DNA of 64,000 bases from Jaltomata sinuosa (Eukaryota; Streptophyta; Magnoliopsida; Solanales; Solanaceae): contig QJPP01004069.1 in the NCBI GenBank assembly GCA_003996215.1, forward strand, positions 124,001-188,000, in the 5' to 3' direction. The position numbers and the translations under genes were made by a program. The notes beneath the pieces are model-generated. The model saw nothing but the letters and a program-made list of their open reading frames with translations, was not told the origin of the DNA and made no database searches. This document shows, in pieces, positions 11,441 to 23,914 of this stretch (position 1 is its first letter; each line of letters starts with the position of its first letter).

Positions 11441-13238
11441 TGTAACAACCTTCATAGCTATTTTTTCATTTTTGTACATTTTGAATATTTCACCCTTTCC
11501 CATAGTTGCTTTATGATATTTGTCATATGCAAGAGTGGGTGTCACAGTTCTCGAGGTGGTTGGTGGAGAATTATGCAAGTTTTTCATTTTGGAAGGTTGA
11601 AAAGTTGATATGATTGACTTTAGTCAATATCTATAGAAGTTGATCTCGTATCAAAATTTCGTCAGTACCATCAGCTCCGAAATATATTTTTAGGGTAAGT
11701 AGGACTATTGGTTCGGGTCCTGAAATATTTAGATGTGTTTTTCAGTTTTGAAAGTTAGAAACTTAAGAGAGTTGACCAAAGTCAATATTCAAGGTTAGAA
11801 ATTTTATTTCTGAGTTTTGATGATTCCACTAGTTCCGGAGGGTGACTTTTAGTCTAGTTGAAGGTTTTATTTAGTTCCCGAGGCTTTTGGATGAGTTTTG
11901 AGTTATTATTTGGAAATTTGGAGATTTCTAAGTCAATGATTGACTTCGGTCAACATTTGGTCAAGATGACCTCGTTTGAGTATTTTGATGATTCTAGTGT
12001 GTATTTAAATATTTTTTGCAGTTTGGCCTTGTTTCAGGAAAAGATTATCGACTAAAAGATCCGTTTTTAGTTCTAAAGATCGATAAATTATTCTGAGATT
12101 TCTAAAATTTTGAGCATGAATTATAGGACTGATCTGAAATATTTGGTGTAACTTTGATAAGTCAAGATCGAGTTTTAGTGTGAAACATGAAATAATTCTT
12201 TAACAATCAAAAATAATATCTGACTGGGCAAACGAGCACGAAATTGAATTCTGATTGGATGAGTAGATCTATATCATTAATTAAGACTTATAAATTTTTT
12301 TGGTGTATTCCATCATCGTATGAGGGCTTTATGGTCTTTTAGTGAAAATATGGTTGCTGGTGCATACCTTCAGTGACCAGAAATTGCACTTTTAGCGATG
12401 GGAATATACCTTTAGCGATCAAAATTTCACCTGAACAATGTATAAAATTCAGACTTCGTTCATTCACTAAAATTTATTTTTTGGGAGCTGGGAAGCTCCA
12501 ATTGTGGTGATTTTCAATGCGTTTTTCTCGTATGATCATTGGGTACGTGTTTCTACTCTAATTATTCTCATTTTCCAAGAATACACATTACATTTTTCAT
12601 GATTTTATTTTAAAAATTGAGATTTAAAATCCGAAGTTAAGAAATCGAAAGTTTTTGATTTGAGGATCAATTGGTGATGAGTTTTTATTGATTTGTTTGA
12701 AATTAATCCCCTTGTAGTATGGGAAAATCACTTTTGCCATAAATTTACCAAATTATTGATTATTTTCTTATTTTGAACCTCCTACGAACATGTAAATTGG
12801 AGATTTTAAGCATACAGTTAAGAAATGGTATTTTGATGATTTGATGGTCAATTTTAACTCTATTTTCGATGAAATTTCATGTTTGAACTCCTTATATTCT
12901 GGGTAACTTGATTTTCAAGGATTCTTCTTTAGGTATAATTCTTATACTATTTTACATATTCTCCAATGATTTATTTATGATTTCATTTTTAATCATAGTT
13001 TTTCAATTGAGAAATTTTGGGGTAAAGTTAGGTAAGAGTGGAGTCGATTTTAACCCCATATTAGATGAAATTTCTTATACGAACTCTATAAGTTATAGAT
13101 AATGTGATTTTTAAATAAAATTATAGTCTTGCTCTTTTGGGCTCGGAGTTGATTTTTTGTACATATTCTCCAGAAATTAAGTATAGCAATATGGGTGTTT
13201 ATGGTTTTATTTTCTTATCTAGAATACGTATTTGATTA
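11441..13238 (+). repeat. Family B LTR, 3' LTR truncated at its end
   Basis: It starts TGTAACAACCTTCATAGC, closely similar to the minus-strand LTR start at 15696 (TGTAACAACCCTCATAG) and the fragment at 34422. It shares the motif 'GTTGACxxxAGTCAA' and repeats of 'GATGAAATTTCxTxTTTGAACTCC' with the LTR at 13239-15696. The right end stops at 13238, exactly where the complete terminus of the opposite-strand B LTR begins. No polypurine tract is recognisable just upstream. Confidence 0.72.
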
Positions 13239-15696
13239 TGTAATGACTAAAAATGAAGGGTTGTCTTAGCACGTAATCAAACCTAGTCATGGTAGGTAAG
13301 CCAAACTCAATAATCCAATTAACTCATGTAAAGGGCAAGGAACATAACATCAATAAGATTCACCAAAAATAACTCTGAATATCCCAAAAACTGTACGAAA
13401 ATTGTACATCACAAGTTCCAAGACTCATCTGTCATAAGTACAAGAGCAACCTCTAAATTTGAAAGTCAAAACTAAGTACAAACTGTCCAAAAGTAGAAGA
13501 GATAGAAACAAAAGATAGTTGAAGCTGAGACAGACTCTTAACTTAGGAGCTCCCCACAACTTTGAAGACAACAAAAATGCACGATCTCTAGCCATGGAGT
13601 TTGCTCATACTAGGATCTGCATCAAAAAGATGCAAAAATATAAGAGTGAGTATGGTCCACTTGTACTCAGTAGGCATCATAAGACGACTGAGCTTAAGCA
13701 GTTACTATATAGAATAAAGAATACTAAAATAATCCTGCACGCAAAAAAATCCTAGTAGTTAATATCAATAATATCATAGTATAGCCCAATCAAAGCAAAA
13801 ATCCAAATAATAATGCAATGGAATGATATGAGATGAAATATAATGGTCAATGCCTATTGATATACACCCCCTCCAGTGGTTTGCTGCAAAGGTAGGACCT
13901 ACGGGGGATTCAGAAGATTCATATATCATGCCTAGAGTCAAACCAGAACTTCCAAGTATCATGCTCGAACTCAAATCGGGACTAAAATTAATTTCAATTA
14001 CCCCAACTCAAATCAAAATTTCAATAAGTCTTGCCCGAACTTGATTTGAGACTAAAATCAATATTTCATTTCATCAATTCCTTTCAAATTCAATATTTCC
14101 ATGTACCATGAGATTAATGATTATGTATGAACATGAAGTAAATGTAAGTCAGATACAACAGATATGTCCTCAATTTTTGAATCACAATAAATTCATGAAC
14201 AGAGGCGACGAGCCTCAATATCATGTCAGGAGTCTATGTCCTAGTTACCCACAATAGTATAAGTCCCAAATCTAGGAATCACAACAGTTATCATCTTGTT
14301 TTAGCACCAAAATCCAAGAACCTAACCCATAGCATACCTTACAGGATAAGTTCCTACCTGAGAAATGACTGGAGAAAGTTAAGTCATAACCTACCTTAAA
14401 GACGAACAACAAAATCTAGCAAGTCAAACCTAAGATTTTCCCTCACGAAAAGCCTCCAAATGTAACCACTCTGTCAAAAATAAGTTCTACGTGTAAGCAC
14501 AAGTCAAATGATACCCAAATTGCTAAGGTTCTAATTCGGGTCTAAAAGGTCAACCCAAAAGTCAACCTCGAGCCCACAAGGGAAAAACAAGAATTTAATT
14601 AGAAAATCATTTTATCCAAAACTTAAGGAGTTCAAATATGAAGTTTCATAAAAAATGGGATTAAAATCAAGCTTCAAATCATCAAAAAAATCAATCTTTA
14701 ACTTTACTGGGAAAACCCTAAAATTCCAAGTTAAAAACTCAAGATTTGAAAGTGAAATTATGAAATAATCATTGAGGAATGTGTAAAACAAGCATAGACA
14801 TACTACCCATAGTTTAAAGATCATGAATATGAAGTTTGGTTGAAAATAGGGTAAGATTAGACCTTCAATTTCAAACACTTAATCTAGAAGTAACCCAAAA
14901 TTTGAGACAAATACTGGAGAAAATATAAATCTAAGGTTTGAGAACTTACCCCTTTCCAAGAAGAACGAAATGCACTAATAATCACCCAAAACGAAGCTCT
15001 AGAGGTCCAACAATGGAGGAAAAAATGACCAAAGTGAGAAGAAAATTCTGATTTAGAGTCATTGTAGCACGCTTAGCGCTATCGCGCTAAAACAATGTGA
15101 TCACGCTTAAGGCAGCCTAGCAGGTCGGTGTCATCACACTCCATCAACACCAATAGTGCTAGTGCCAACAATGCTCGATCGGTGTAATTTCTCTCCACAC
15201 ACGCGGGTCGCAACGCTATCACGCTAGAGGCGCGCGATCGCACTGACACCTGAAACCAACAATTTCAAAAACTTGGTTTTCACACTCGGAACTCATTCAG
15301 AACCCTATAGATACAAACAAAATATGCTACTAGACTGGAAAAGATATTTCAGAATCAATGGATTTACCAATTTTCCAACTTTCCAACAAACTACTCTAAA
15401 TGCAATAAAACACCTCGGGACTCGACCCAACAGTGCTATAGTGCAAAAATGGTATTCCAGAACTAATGGAACTGACGGGATTCTTATACAATGTATAAAT
15501 ATTTAAATGTTGACTAAAGTCTACCATATCAACTTTAAAACCTTCCAAAATAAGAAATCTCTCCTAAAAGCCAACCAATACCTCAGGAACCGTGCTACCC
15601 ACCCTCATAGACCATAAATAGCATAATACAACTACAAGAAGGGGCAAAATAATCAAAATGCATAAAAATATAAAAATCACTATGAGGGTTGTTACA
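13239..15696 (-). repeat. Family B LTR, complete 3' LTR of a minus-strand element
   Basis: On the minus strand it begins TGTAACAACCCTCATAG at 15696 and ends TTTTTAGTCATTACA at 13239, length about 2458 bp. On its right (upstream on the minus strand) are the integrase and chromodomain tail at 15697-16090, as expected of a 3' LTR. The polypurine tract is weak (TTTAATGGTGGATGA before the LTR). A GC-rich cluster of palindromic words lies at 15063-15245. Confidence 0.8.
15063..15245. repeat. Palindromic GC-rich word cluster in family B LTR
   Basis: Words such as TTAGCGCTATCGCGCTAA (15071-15088), GCTATCACGCTAG and GGCGCGCGATCGC are packed into about 180 bp of otherwise AT-rich LTR. They lie about 450-630 bp from the LTR start. 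Family A and C LTRs carry clusters of different words in their first third. Confidence 0.6.
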
Positions 15697-16090
15697 TCAT
15701 CCACCATTAAAACACACGTTCATCATTGAACATAAGAGCAAGGAAGGTATGTGAACTGATGAAAGAGCTGGGGACATCTACTCTGTATGTTTGACTCTGT
15801 CTCCCATGTAGCCTCCTCAACTGGAGGATGCTTCCACTGAACTTTCATTGATGCTATATCTTAAGATCTAAACTTCCTAGTCAGCCAATACAAAATAGCT
15901 ATTGGCTGCTCCTCAAAAATCAAATTATGGTCCAAATCTACAAAATCCCAACACATTTTATGAGAACCACTGGAATGATACTTTTTATCATCGAAACATG
16001 GAAAACTTGATGCACGACTGAAAGAGTCAGAGGCAGATCCAACTCATAGGCATTCTCCCCAATATGCTGAAAAATCTCAAAAGGACCAAT
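15697..16090 (-). pseudogene. Family B integrase C-terminus and chromodomain-like tail (distal part)
   Basis: Minus-strand reading from 16090: GPFEIFQHIGENAYELDLPL and VVHQVFHVSMIK (16000-16090), the integrase C-terminal fold, then a chromodomain-like tail with MKVQWKHPPVEEATWETES at 15770-15840. In this family the tail is thought to steer integration to particular chromatin. The gene continues on the other side of the family C insertion at 25633-25712, where RFGKKGKLIPRFIG is the preceding part. Stops interrupt the tail. Confidence 0.85.
16086..16090. other. Target-site duplication, left copy (CCAAT)
   Basis: CCAAT directly precedes the 5' LTR of the family C element and recurs at 25633-25637 directly after the 3' LTR. 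A perfect 5-bp duplication is the expected integrase footprint for Ty3/gypsy. Both copies sit in the same interrupted integrase gene, which confirms the element's borders. Confidence 0.93.
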
Positions 16091-18263
16091 TATAACAACA
16101 AGGTTCATTGTTACGGGTAGAATTTTCATGCCAAGTTTCAAGTCAGAAAACTTCCAAATTTGGGAGTTGAAAATTTTGGACTAGGCTAGTCTCGGCCCAT
16201 TTTAGAGCGAGGTATGGTCTAGGTCCATCTGCATAAGGATTGGGTAACATGTATGGTTTTGAGCTAGTTTTTCATTTATCCAAGACATAAAATAGTCTGG
16301 GGGACTTTTCAAAATCGAATTCAGGTAAGTAGAACTCCCAGTATCGAAGTTGACGTGAAGGGGTTGTTCTGGAATATTAAGAAATCGAGTATGTTGTAAA
16401 ATAGACTAATTTAGGGGACTTTATGAATTTCTGTCCCGTGTCAACTGCCGTATCGGTTGACATACTACTATAGCGACCTCCACCATAGCATATAAAATAC
16501 CTCTACATCGGAAGTCAACGTTGGTCAGCACCGCTATAGCAGATGGTTCCGCTATGGCGGTAATGCTATCGCAGAGTGTAGACTGCTATAGCAGAGTAGT
16601 CAAGATTTAATGAAGAAAACTTCCCCAAAATATTCAGTTTTCATCAAGAACATTTTGGGAGAAGGGCAAGGCTATTTTAGGCAAATTCCATCAGTTTTCC
16701 ACCATTTTTCGTCCTAAAGGTAAGAATTCTACTCCCCAATCTCCAAACTATCTTTCCTACATGATAGAATTACTAGGGGTGAACTTGGGGAAAGGCTTGG
16801 AATGACCTAGGATGGTAGAATCCGGGGAAAAAGGGGATTCTAGGATGTAGAAGTTCTTGGGTGTTGATAATTTCATTAGATTATTATCATGTAACCTTAA
16901 TTCTCTAAATGTATCCATAAAAATGGTAGGAATAGGTAAATTAATAGTGGGAAAGCCCGAGAAAAGGGTAGAATGATCATGGTTGGCCTGAGGTTTGGGA
17001 TTTTGTATAATTCGGGTAACTAGTAGGCCATAATAATTGATTTATGGTTATTGTGTGTTGTTTTAGACCAAGAACCGGCAAGAACTTCGGGAAACGGGAA
17101 AGCTCTGGTTGAGTAGAGCTTGGAATATTTTGAGGTAGGTGATGGTTATTGATTTCTAATATGCATTATATGTTCACGTACAATTTTGTAGTAGTGTATG
17201 AGTTCCATGTTTAGGGAATGAATTGTGAATGTCTAGTTGTCCGGTAATCAGTCTTGTGAATTGAACTTCTTTTGTTTGCTTGTTAGTTTTACAAGAATGT
17301 TTGTTCATTGGTTGTGATTGATTTTGACTTGTTATGACATTCGGTTGGCTCGGGTACCACACCTGGTATGGGTATACTAACGGTTTGGTTGGGTACCACG
17401 CCTGGTACGAGAATTCTAAATGGTTGGCTTGGGTACCACTCCTGGTACGAGTTGTTTTAATTGTATTATTGTATTCTTTTGATTGTTTTATGAGTGGACC
17501 AGGTTATATTCTTGAATCATGAATTCTGCATATGGTCCATGAGAGGCCGAGTGATTTTGTGTAAATATGAGGTTGGTCTTAGGGTAGACCGGGATTGCAT
17601 GTCTAACACTTAGGTGATGTTAGGGGGATCCTTGGTAGGTATGGGCTATGTTAAAAAGGATGTATGTTGTTGTTTTTGGGTGTGGTCAATGGTTGTTACT
17701 TAGTTCATGTGCTAATAAGCTAAGAGGGGGACATAATATCTGGTTAATTGTTGACTTACTACATGTTTCTTGTACCATACTATGTTATGGTTTACTGTTC
17801 ATATTATGTTTATTGGAGCTGGCCAATGATCCTACCAGTACATGGTGTTTGTGTACTGATTCTGTACGTGCTTTTCTTTTTGTGAGTACATGCAGTCTTC
17901 TATCGGCTGACACGCGACCTCACCTGTAGTCCGAACGCTTTCAGACATCAAGGGTGAGCTTCTTTGATCGAGCTACCTTGGTTTCTTTCTGTTTAATTAT
18001 AGCCCACTTATTTCAGGCTTAAACTCTTGTTTACTTGGGGTTGCATCCCCATATTCTAGACATTTGGTACGATGACTTTCAGGTTCTAGGGAGAATGTTT
18101 TCCGCAGATTAATTATAATAATATTGAGATTGAGATTGAATTGCTAGTTTACTTACTTGCACACTAGTTTTAAGCTACTAGAGTGGTTAAGTGTTTGGTC
18201 AGTATTGGTCTACTCACCTGGGGGTATTGGGTGGGTGCCACTCATGGTGATCTGGGTCATGAA
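16091..18263 (+). repeat. Family C 5' LTR
   Basis: It starts TATAACAACAAGG and ends GGGTCATGAAA; the 3' copy has TATAATGACCGAG and GGGTCGTGACA. The terminal dinucleotides are therefore mutated from the usual TG...CA. Length is 2173 bp against 2176 bp for the 3' copy. It contains an eroded palindromic cluster (16440-16600, for example CCGCTATGGCGG) and three copies of a roughly 40-bp unit with GGTACCACxCCTGGTA (17340-17455). Confidence 0.92.
17340..17455 (+). repeat. Roughly 40-bp tandem repeat inside C 5' LTR
   Basis: Three units of the form GGTTGGCTCGGGTACCACxC CTGGTA..GxxxTxCTAA. The matching array in the 3' LTR is at 24707-24825, also three units, so the repeat was already present in the parent LTR. 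Each unit contains the small palindrome GGTACC. Confidence 0.75.
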
Positions 18264-18268
18264 AAAGA

Positions 18269-18282
18269 TGGTATCAGATCCC
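18269..18282 (+). other. Primer-binding site of family C, tRNA-Met type
   Basis: TGGTATCAGATCCC starts six bases after the 5' LTR end. The canonical form is TGGTATCAGAGC; the GC to TC change is probably decay. Confidence 0.85.
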
Positions 18283-18482
18283 TAGGTTCGTTGATCTCGT
18301 CGTACCAAAATAGGTCTAGTAGAGTCTTGTGGAACGGTGCGGAGACGTCCGTACTTTTCTTCGAGAGGCTATAGGACTTTAGGAAACTATCTCTTCTTTC
18401 TTCCTTCGTGCTATAACTTGATTCTAATTGGTATCTGGTGATACAAATTGGTATCTGACTTAGTTAACTCTTCTATCCGCAG

Positions 18483-19812
18483 ATGGTTGACACAAGGAAC
18501 AACGGAGCAAGAGAGCAGAGGTCCCAGCAGCGGGCCCGGCTGTCAGAGGTATAGGAAGGGGCACAGGCAGGGGCCGAGGTAGAGTGATACCCGCCAGGGG
18601 TGGAGCTCAAGTGGGTACAGTAGCACATGAGGCGACCCTTCCCCCACCCTAGGATCAGGTTGAAGAGGAGGTCGAGGTTGCTATTGAGGAGGGTGTAGAG
18701 CAGGCAGAGGCAACACTGGCGAGAGGTGCAGGCCTTCCCCTTATCACACACGAATCATTTCAGTAAGTGTGGTCCTTCCTGAGTGGGCTGGTTGGTGGTA
18801 AAGCCAACCCCACGGGGACTGCAGATCAAGTTCTGAGTACTCAGCCAACGACTACTACAGCTCCTAGAATGGATACGGTGTTGGGCACAGACCACTTCTT
18901 CAGACCAATGCTAGGTCTGGTCATGACAGGGAATGAGCACGAGATGCTGACCAAGTTCCTTAAGATGAAACCTCCTAGGTTTCAGGGTACTGAAAAGGAA
19001 GATGCTTACGAGTTCATATTGGACTGTTATGAGAGGCTGCACAAGCTAGGAATTGTGCAACAACATGGGGTTGAGTTTGTCACTTTTCAGCTGCAGGGTG
19101 ATGTTAAACAGTGGTGGAGGTCTCATGTGGAATATCGGTCATCTGTTTTGCCCCCACTGACTTGGGAGCAGTTTCACGCTCTCTTCTTAGAGAAGTATAT
19201 GCCTCGTACTTAGAGAGATCACAAAAAGGATGAGTTCCTGGCTCTGGAACATGGTAACATTCTAGTCTCTGCTTATGAGGCTAAGTTTCATGACTTGTCT
19301 CATTTTGCTACACAGTTGTTGGGTTATGAGAAGGAGCGGATTCAGTTATTTGTGAATGTCTTGAATATGGATTTACAGGTGTTATCGGTGCACATGACTT
19401 TAGCAGGAAGGGTTTCAATAAGGTAACAAATTATGTTAAGAGGTTAGAAGGGGTCAAGCAAGTTGGGCAGACTAAAGTGTTAGCCAAAAGGCCCCAGAAT
19501 GATGGAAACTTCAGTGGCTCGCACTCCAGGGGCCATAATCAGCAGGTGTACTCTGCCTGTACTATTCAATTAGCTTTTCTAGCTGCTACAGGTAGTCGTT
19601 CGGGAGCTAATCAGCAGTTTTCAGCTCCTTGAGGCCAGGGAGCTTCTTACACATCTACCTGCAGACCTTCGCTTGATCGTGGTTGTTTCCATTATGGTGA
19701 TCCTGGCCCCTTTAAGAGGGAGTGCCCTCACAGAAATACAAGTAACCAGGTTCAGCAGCAGCCTAAGGATGCGGTCCCAGTAGGTAGAGGTGGCCATGCT
19801 AGAGGTCATTTA
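18483..19812 (+). pseudogene. Family C gag
   Basis: The likely start is ATG at 18483 (MVDTRNNGAREQRSQQRAR), followed by an Arg/Gly-rich stretch. The longest open piece is 18767-19213, with the capsid homology block: FLKMKPPRFQGTEKEDAYEF, CYERLHKLGI, VTFQLQGDVKQWWRS, WEQFHALFLEKYMPRT. It runs through a stop at 19211 into RDHKKDEFLALEHGN and AYEAKFHDLSHFA. The zinc knuckle at 19684-19725 reads CFHYGDPGPFKREC, where the second Cys is Tyr and the His is Pro, so only two of four metal ligands remain. Frameshifts occur near 18555 and after 19400. Confidence 0.88.
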
Positions 19813-20620
19813 CAGATGGGCGAGGTAACTTTCAGAAAGACTGGGGAGACAAGGGGAACGACCGCATGGGCAGGGGTATGTCGTAGCCAGCTAAGGAAGC
19901 TCAAATTGATGACAGGGCTTAGTGTTATGATTTTTCCAGGGAGGTCTAAGGAGAAAGCATCAGACGCAGTGATTACAAGTATAATTCTTGTCTGTGATAG
20001 GATGGCTTCGGTACTTTTTGACCCAGGTTCTACCTACTCTTATGTGTTTGTGAATTTTGCTTTAGGTCTGGACTTGATTTGTGATATCCTTGATTTCCCT
20101 ATCCATGTTTCCACCCCGATTAGAGAGTCTGTGATTGTGACTTATTTTTATCGTGCTTGTTCTGTAATATTTGTGGGGTTGCATACTTGAGTAGACTTGG
20201 TAATTCTGGATATGGTAGACTTCGATGTCATTTTGGGCATGACCTGGTTATCCTCTTATCATGATGTATTAAATTGTAACACCAATACTGTGGCTCTAGA
20301 GATTCTGAGTATGGATAGGCTAGAGTGGGAAGGTGTGTACAGGACTAAGCCGGCCAAGATAATATCATTCGTTCAGGCTAGAAAGCTAGTAGGGAGAGGG
20401 TGTTTAGCCTTTTTGGCTCATCTCCTGGATGATAGTGTGGAGTCCCCATCTATTGAGTCAGTTTTAGTTGTTTTAGAGTTTCAGGAGGTGTTTTTGGCAG
20501 ATTTGCCTGGTATGCCTTCGGACAGGGATTTTGATTTATTTATTGACTTGGAGCTGGGAACTCGCCAACTTTCCATTCCCCCATATTGTATGTCCCGCCA
20601 GAGTTAAGGGAACTTAAGAC
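19813..20620 (+). pseudogene. Family C protease and protease-RT linker
   Basis: The aspartic protease core reads LFDPGSTYSYVFVNFALGLD at about 20020-20075, keeping the catalytic Asp in the DPGST form common in plant chromoviruses. The second conserved block is DFDVILGMTWLSSYHDVLNC (about 20220-20280) with the ILGM(D/T)WL signature; Asp is Thr here. The linker to RT follows (FQEVFLADLPGMPSDRDFDL, 20475-20540). A TGA at 20188 splits the domain, and a frameshift near 20600 separates it from RT. Confidence 0.85.
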
Positions 20621-21395
20621 TCAACTTCAGGAACTCCTAGATAAGGTATTCATCTATCCCAGTGCTTCGCCTTGGGGTGCTCCGGTCTTGTTTGTGTAGA
20701 AAAAATAATGGTAGTATGCGGATGTGCATAGATTACAGGCAGTTGAATAAGGTGACCATGCAGAATAAATACCCTTTACCCCGTATAAATGATCTGTTTG
20801 ACCAGTTATAGGGTGCATCTGTGTTCTCAAAAATTGACTTGAGGTTAGGGTATCATCAATTGAAAATTAAGCCCGAGGACATTCCTAAGAATGCTTTTCA
20901 GACTCGGTATGGGCATTATGAGTTCTTAGTGATGTCATTTGGGTTGACTAATGCACCGGTGGCATTCATGAGTTTGATGAATGGGATGTTTAAATCTTAT
21001 TTAGATTCGTTCGTCATCATTCTTATTTATGATATTTTGATATACTCCAAGAGTAGGGAGGAGCATGCTGAACATCTCCATATTGTGTTGGAAATATTAA
21101 GGCACCAAAAGCTTTATGCAAAGTTCACCAAGTGTGAATTTTGGTTGACTTTCGTCACGTTCTTGGGGCATGCAGTGTCAGAAAGGGGGGTGATGGTGGA
21201 TCCCCAGAAGATTGAGGCAATCAAGAGTTGGGTCCGGCCTAGCTTGGTGACTGAGGTGAGAAGTTTTGTGGGACTTGCAGGCTACTATCGTAGGTTTGTC
21301 AAGAATTTTGCATCTATTGCTACTCACTTGACAAGGCTGACTCAGAAAGAGGTACCGTTTGTATGATCAGACAAGTGTGAGGAGAGCTTCCAAAA
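20600..21395 (+). pseudogene. Family C reverse transcriptase
   Basis: Fingers: RMCIDYRQLNKVTMQNKYPL (about 20720-20780), reached after a frameshift and stop near 20698. Palm: FSKIDLRLGYHQLKIKPEDI (20824 on), with the first catalytic Asp kept. The catalytic box at 21019-21045 reads ILIYDILIYS; the usual FIDD has become LIYD, so the first of the paired aspartates is Tyr (codon at 21028). Thumb and connection: CEFWLTFVTFLGHAVSERGV and VGLAGYYRRFVKNF. The open part ends at TGA 21364. Loss of the paired Asp would abolish polymerase activity. Confidence 0.9.
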
Positions 21396-21860
21396 GCTTA
21401 AGATACTCCTTACCACGGCTCCCATCCTTTCATTACTGGTGAAAGGTAAGGATTTTATTATTTATTGTGATGCTTCACATTCGGTTTTGGGTGCTCTGTT
21501 GATGCAGGACAGGAATATGATAACCTATGCGTCTAGGCAGTTCAAGGAACCTGAGAGGAATTAACCAACCCATGACTTAGAGTTGGCAGCGGTGGTTTTT
21601 GCACTCAAGATTTGGAGACACTATCTTTATGGTGTCAAGTGTGAAGTGTTCACTGATCATCGCAGTCTGCAACATGTTTTTACTCAGAAATACTTGAATT
21701 TGAGGTCGAGAAGGTGGATGGATTTGTTAAAGGACTATGATGTGACCATTTAGTACCATCCAGGTAAGGCTAATATGGTGGCAGATGCATTGATTTGGAA
21801 GACAGTCAGCATGGGCAGTTTGGCTTATTTGGGGGTGTCTAAATGACCTTGGTCAAGGGA
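21396..21860 (+). pseudogene. Family C RNase H
   Basis: RNase H degrades the RNA strand of the RNA-DNA hybrid. The four acidic positions are recognisable: IIYCDASHSVLGALLM (21455-21505), THDLELAAVVFALKIWRHYL (21570-21630), VFTDHRSLQHVFTQ (21650-21690) and ANMVADAL (21770-21790). Stops at 21562 (GERN then stop), at 21751 (in the TI-stop-YHPGKAN region) and at 21843 break the frame. Confidence 0.87.
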
Positions 21861-22059
21861 GATTCAGGCTTTGGAATATAAATTCATGCACCTGGTATCT
21901 CAAAACAAGGTGGAGTATTGGCCAGTATTGAGGTAAAATCCACATTCATAGAGGAGATAAAGGCCAAGCAGCTTTAGGATACGCAATTGAGCAGGCTTCG
22001 AAGCAAGGCAATATTCTGAGAGTCTAGGGATGCCATGTTGGACGCTGGCGGGGTGTTGA

Positions 22060-23400
22060 ATTTTAGAGGAAGGATTTGTGTTCCTTGAGTTGATGACATC
22101 ATTTAGAAAGTGTTGGCAGAGGCTCATGGCTCGTGGTATTTGATTCATCTGGGTGTAACCAGGATGTACAAGGATTTGAGGCAGCTTTATTGGTGGCCTG
22201 GGATAAAAAAGGACATAGATGATTTTATGTCCAAATGTCAAAATTTCCAGCAGGTAAAGTATGAGCACCAAATACCTGTAGGACTACTTCAGAGGATGCC
22301 CATTCCAGAGTGGACGTGGGAAAGGATAGCCATGGACTTCAAGGTGGGTCTTCCCAAGACTTTGGAGAAGTATGACTCTATTTGGGTCATTGTGGATAGG
22401 ATAACCAAGTCAGCTTATTTTATTCCGGTCAGGGTGGACTATAATTCGCAGCAATTGGCTAAGATCTATGTGAAAGAGATTGTGAGATTGCACGGGGTAC
22501 CACTATCCATCATTTCAGACAGGGGTACACAGTTTACCTCTAAGTTTTTGGGTAAGTTACATGAAGAGTTGGGCACTCAACTCAACTTCAGTATAACCTT
22601 CCATCCTTAGACTGATGGTCAGTTGGGAAGGATGATCCAGGTATTAGAGGACATGCTGAGAGCATGTATGATTGACTTTGGGGGTCATTGGGACCAGTTT
22701 CTACCATTGTGTGAGTTCTCATACAATAATAACTACCACTCCAGCATCGATATGTCACCATTTGAAGTGCTGTATAGAAGGGGTTTTAGGTCACCTATTG
22801 GGTGGTTTGAAGAAGGCAAAGTAAAGCCTATGGGCGTGGACTTGGTAAGGGAGGCACAAGAAAAGGTAAGAGGCATTCAGACCAAGTTGCTAGCGGCCCA
22901 AAGAAGGCATAAAGAATATGTGGATCGCAAGGTAAGGGACATGGATTTTCATATTGGTGAACAAGTGCTATTGAAAGTGTCACCAATGAAGGGAGTTATG
23001 TGTTTTGGTAAGAAGAGCAATCTCAGCCCTCGGTTCATCGGACCGTTTAAAGTTCTTGAGATTGTAGGGCCAGTGGCTTACAGGTTAGTACTGCCGCCCA
23101 GTTTGTCCGATTTCCATCCAGTATTCCATGTATCCATGCTAAAGTGATACCATGGGGATGGGGACTACATCATCAAGTGGGATGAGGTGTTATTTGATAA
23201 GGATCTGCGCTATGAAGAGGAACCGATTGTGATTCTTGATCGAGATGTCTGGAAATTAAAGACAAAGGTGATCAACATGATAAAGGTTCAATAGAAGCAT
23301 CATCTGGTTAAGGAAGCCACTTGGGAAACTGAGAAGGACATGGGGTATAAGTACCCTCACTTGTTTGAGGATTCAGGTACTACACTTTCCTTTTTTTATT
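22060..23400 (+). pseudogene. Family C integrase with chromodomain-like tail
   Basis: Zinc-binding region 22110-22265: His in IHLG kept, second His replaced by Lys (MYKDL, 22170), first Cys kept, second Cys replaced by Phe (SKCQNFQ, 22245). Core: IAMDFKVGLP and LSIISDRGTQF keep two catalytic Asp, but the third acidic position reads GQLGRM, Gly at 22626 in place of Glu. A stop lies just before at 22608. C-terminal fold: LKVSPMKGVMCFGKKSNLSP and VFHVSMLK (to 23147). Chromodomain-like tail in a shifted frame: RYEEEPIVILDRD and HHLVKEATWETEKDM to about 23360. It cannot be catalytically active. Confidence 0.9.
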
Positions 23401-23914
23401 TCCATAATTTTGGGCTGTATCATTCGGGGATGAATGATGGATAAATTGGTATCTGTTATAATGACCGAGTTCATTATTATGGGTAGACTTTTTATGCCAA
23501 GTTTCAAGTTAGAAAACTTCCAGATTTGGGAGTTGAAAATTTTGGACTAGGCTAGTCTCAGCTGATTTTAGAGCAAGGTATGGTCTAGGTAAATCCGGGT
23601 GAGGATTAGGTAACGTGTATGGTTTTGATCTAGTTTTCTATTTAACTAAGACATAAAGGAGTCCGGGGGACTTTTTGGAATCGAATTCAGGTAAGTAGAA
23701 CTCCCAGTATCAAAGTTGACGGGAAAGGGTTATTCCGAAATGTTAGGAAATCGAGTGTGTTGTAAAATGGACCAATTTGGGGGACTTTATGACTTTCTAT
23801 CCTGTGTCAACTGCTATAGCGGTTTACACACTGCTATAGCAACCTTCACCGTAGTAGAGAAAATACTGCTACAACAGAAGTCAATGTCGGTCAGCAATAC
23901 TATAGCAGATGGTT

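Noticed and set aside
18473..18751. 92-codon minus-strand frame opposite C gag
   Set aside because: Antisense to the Arg/Gly-rich gag N-terminus; composition follows from the sense strand.
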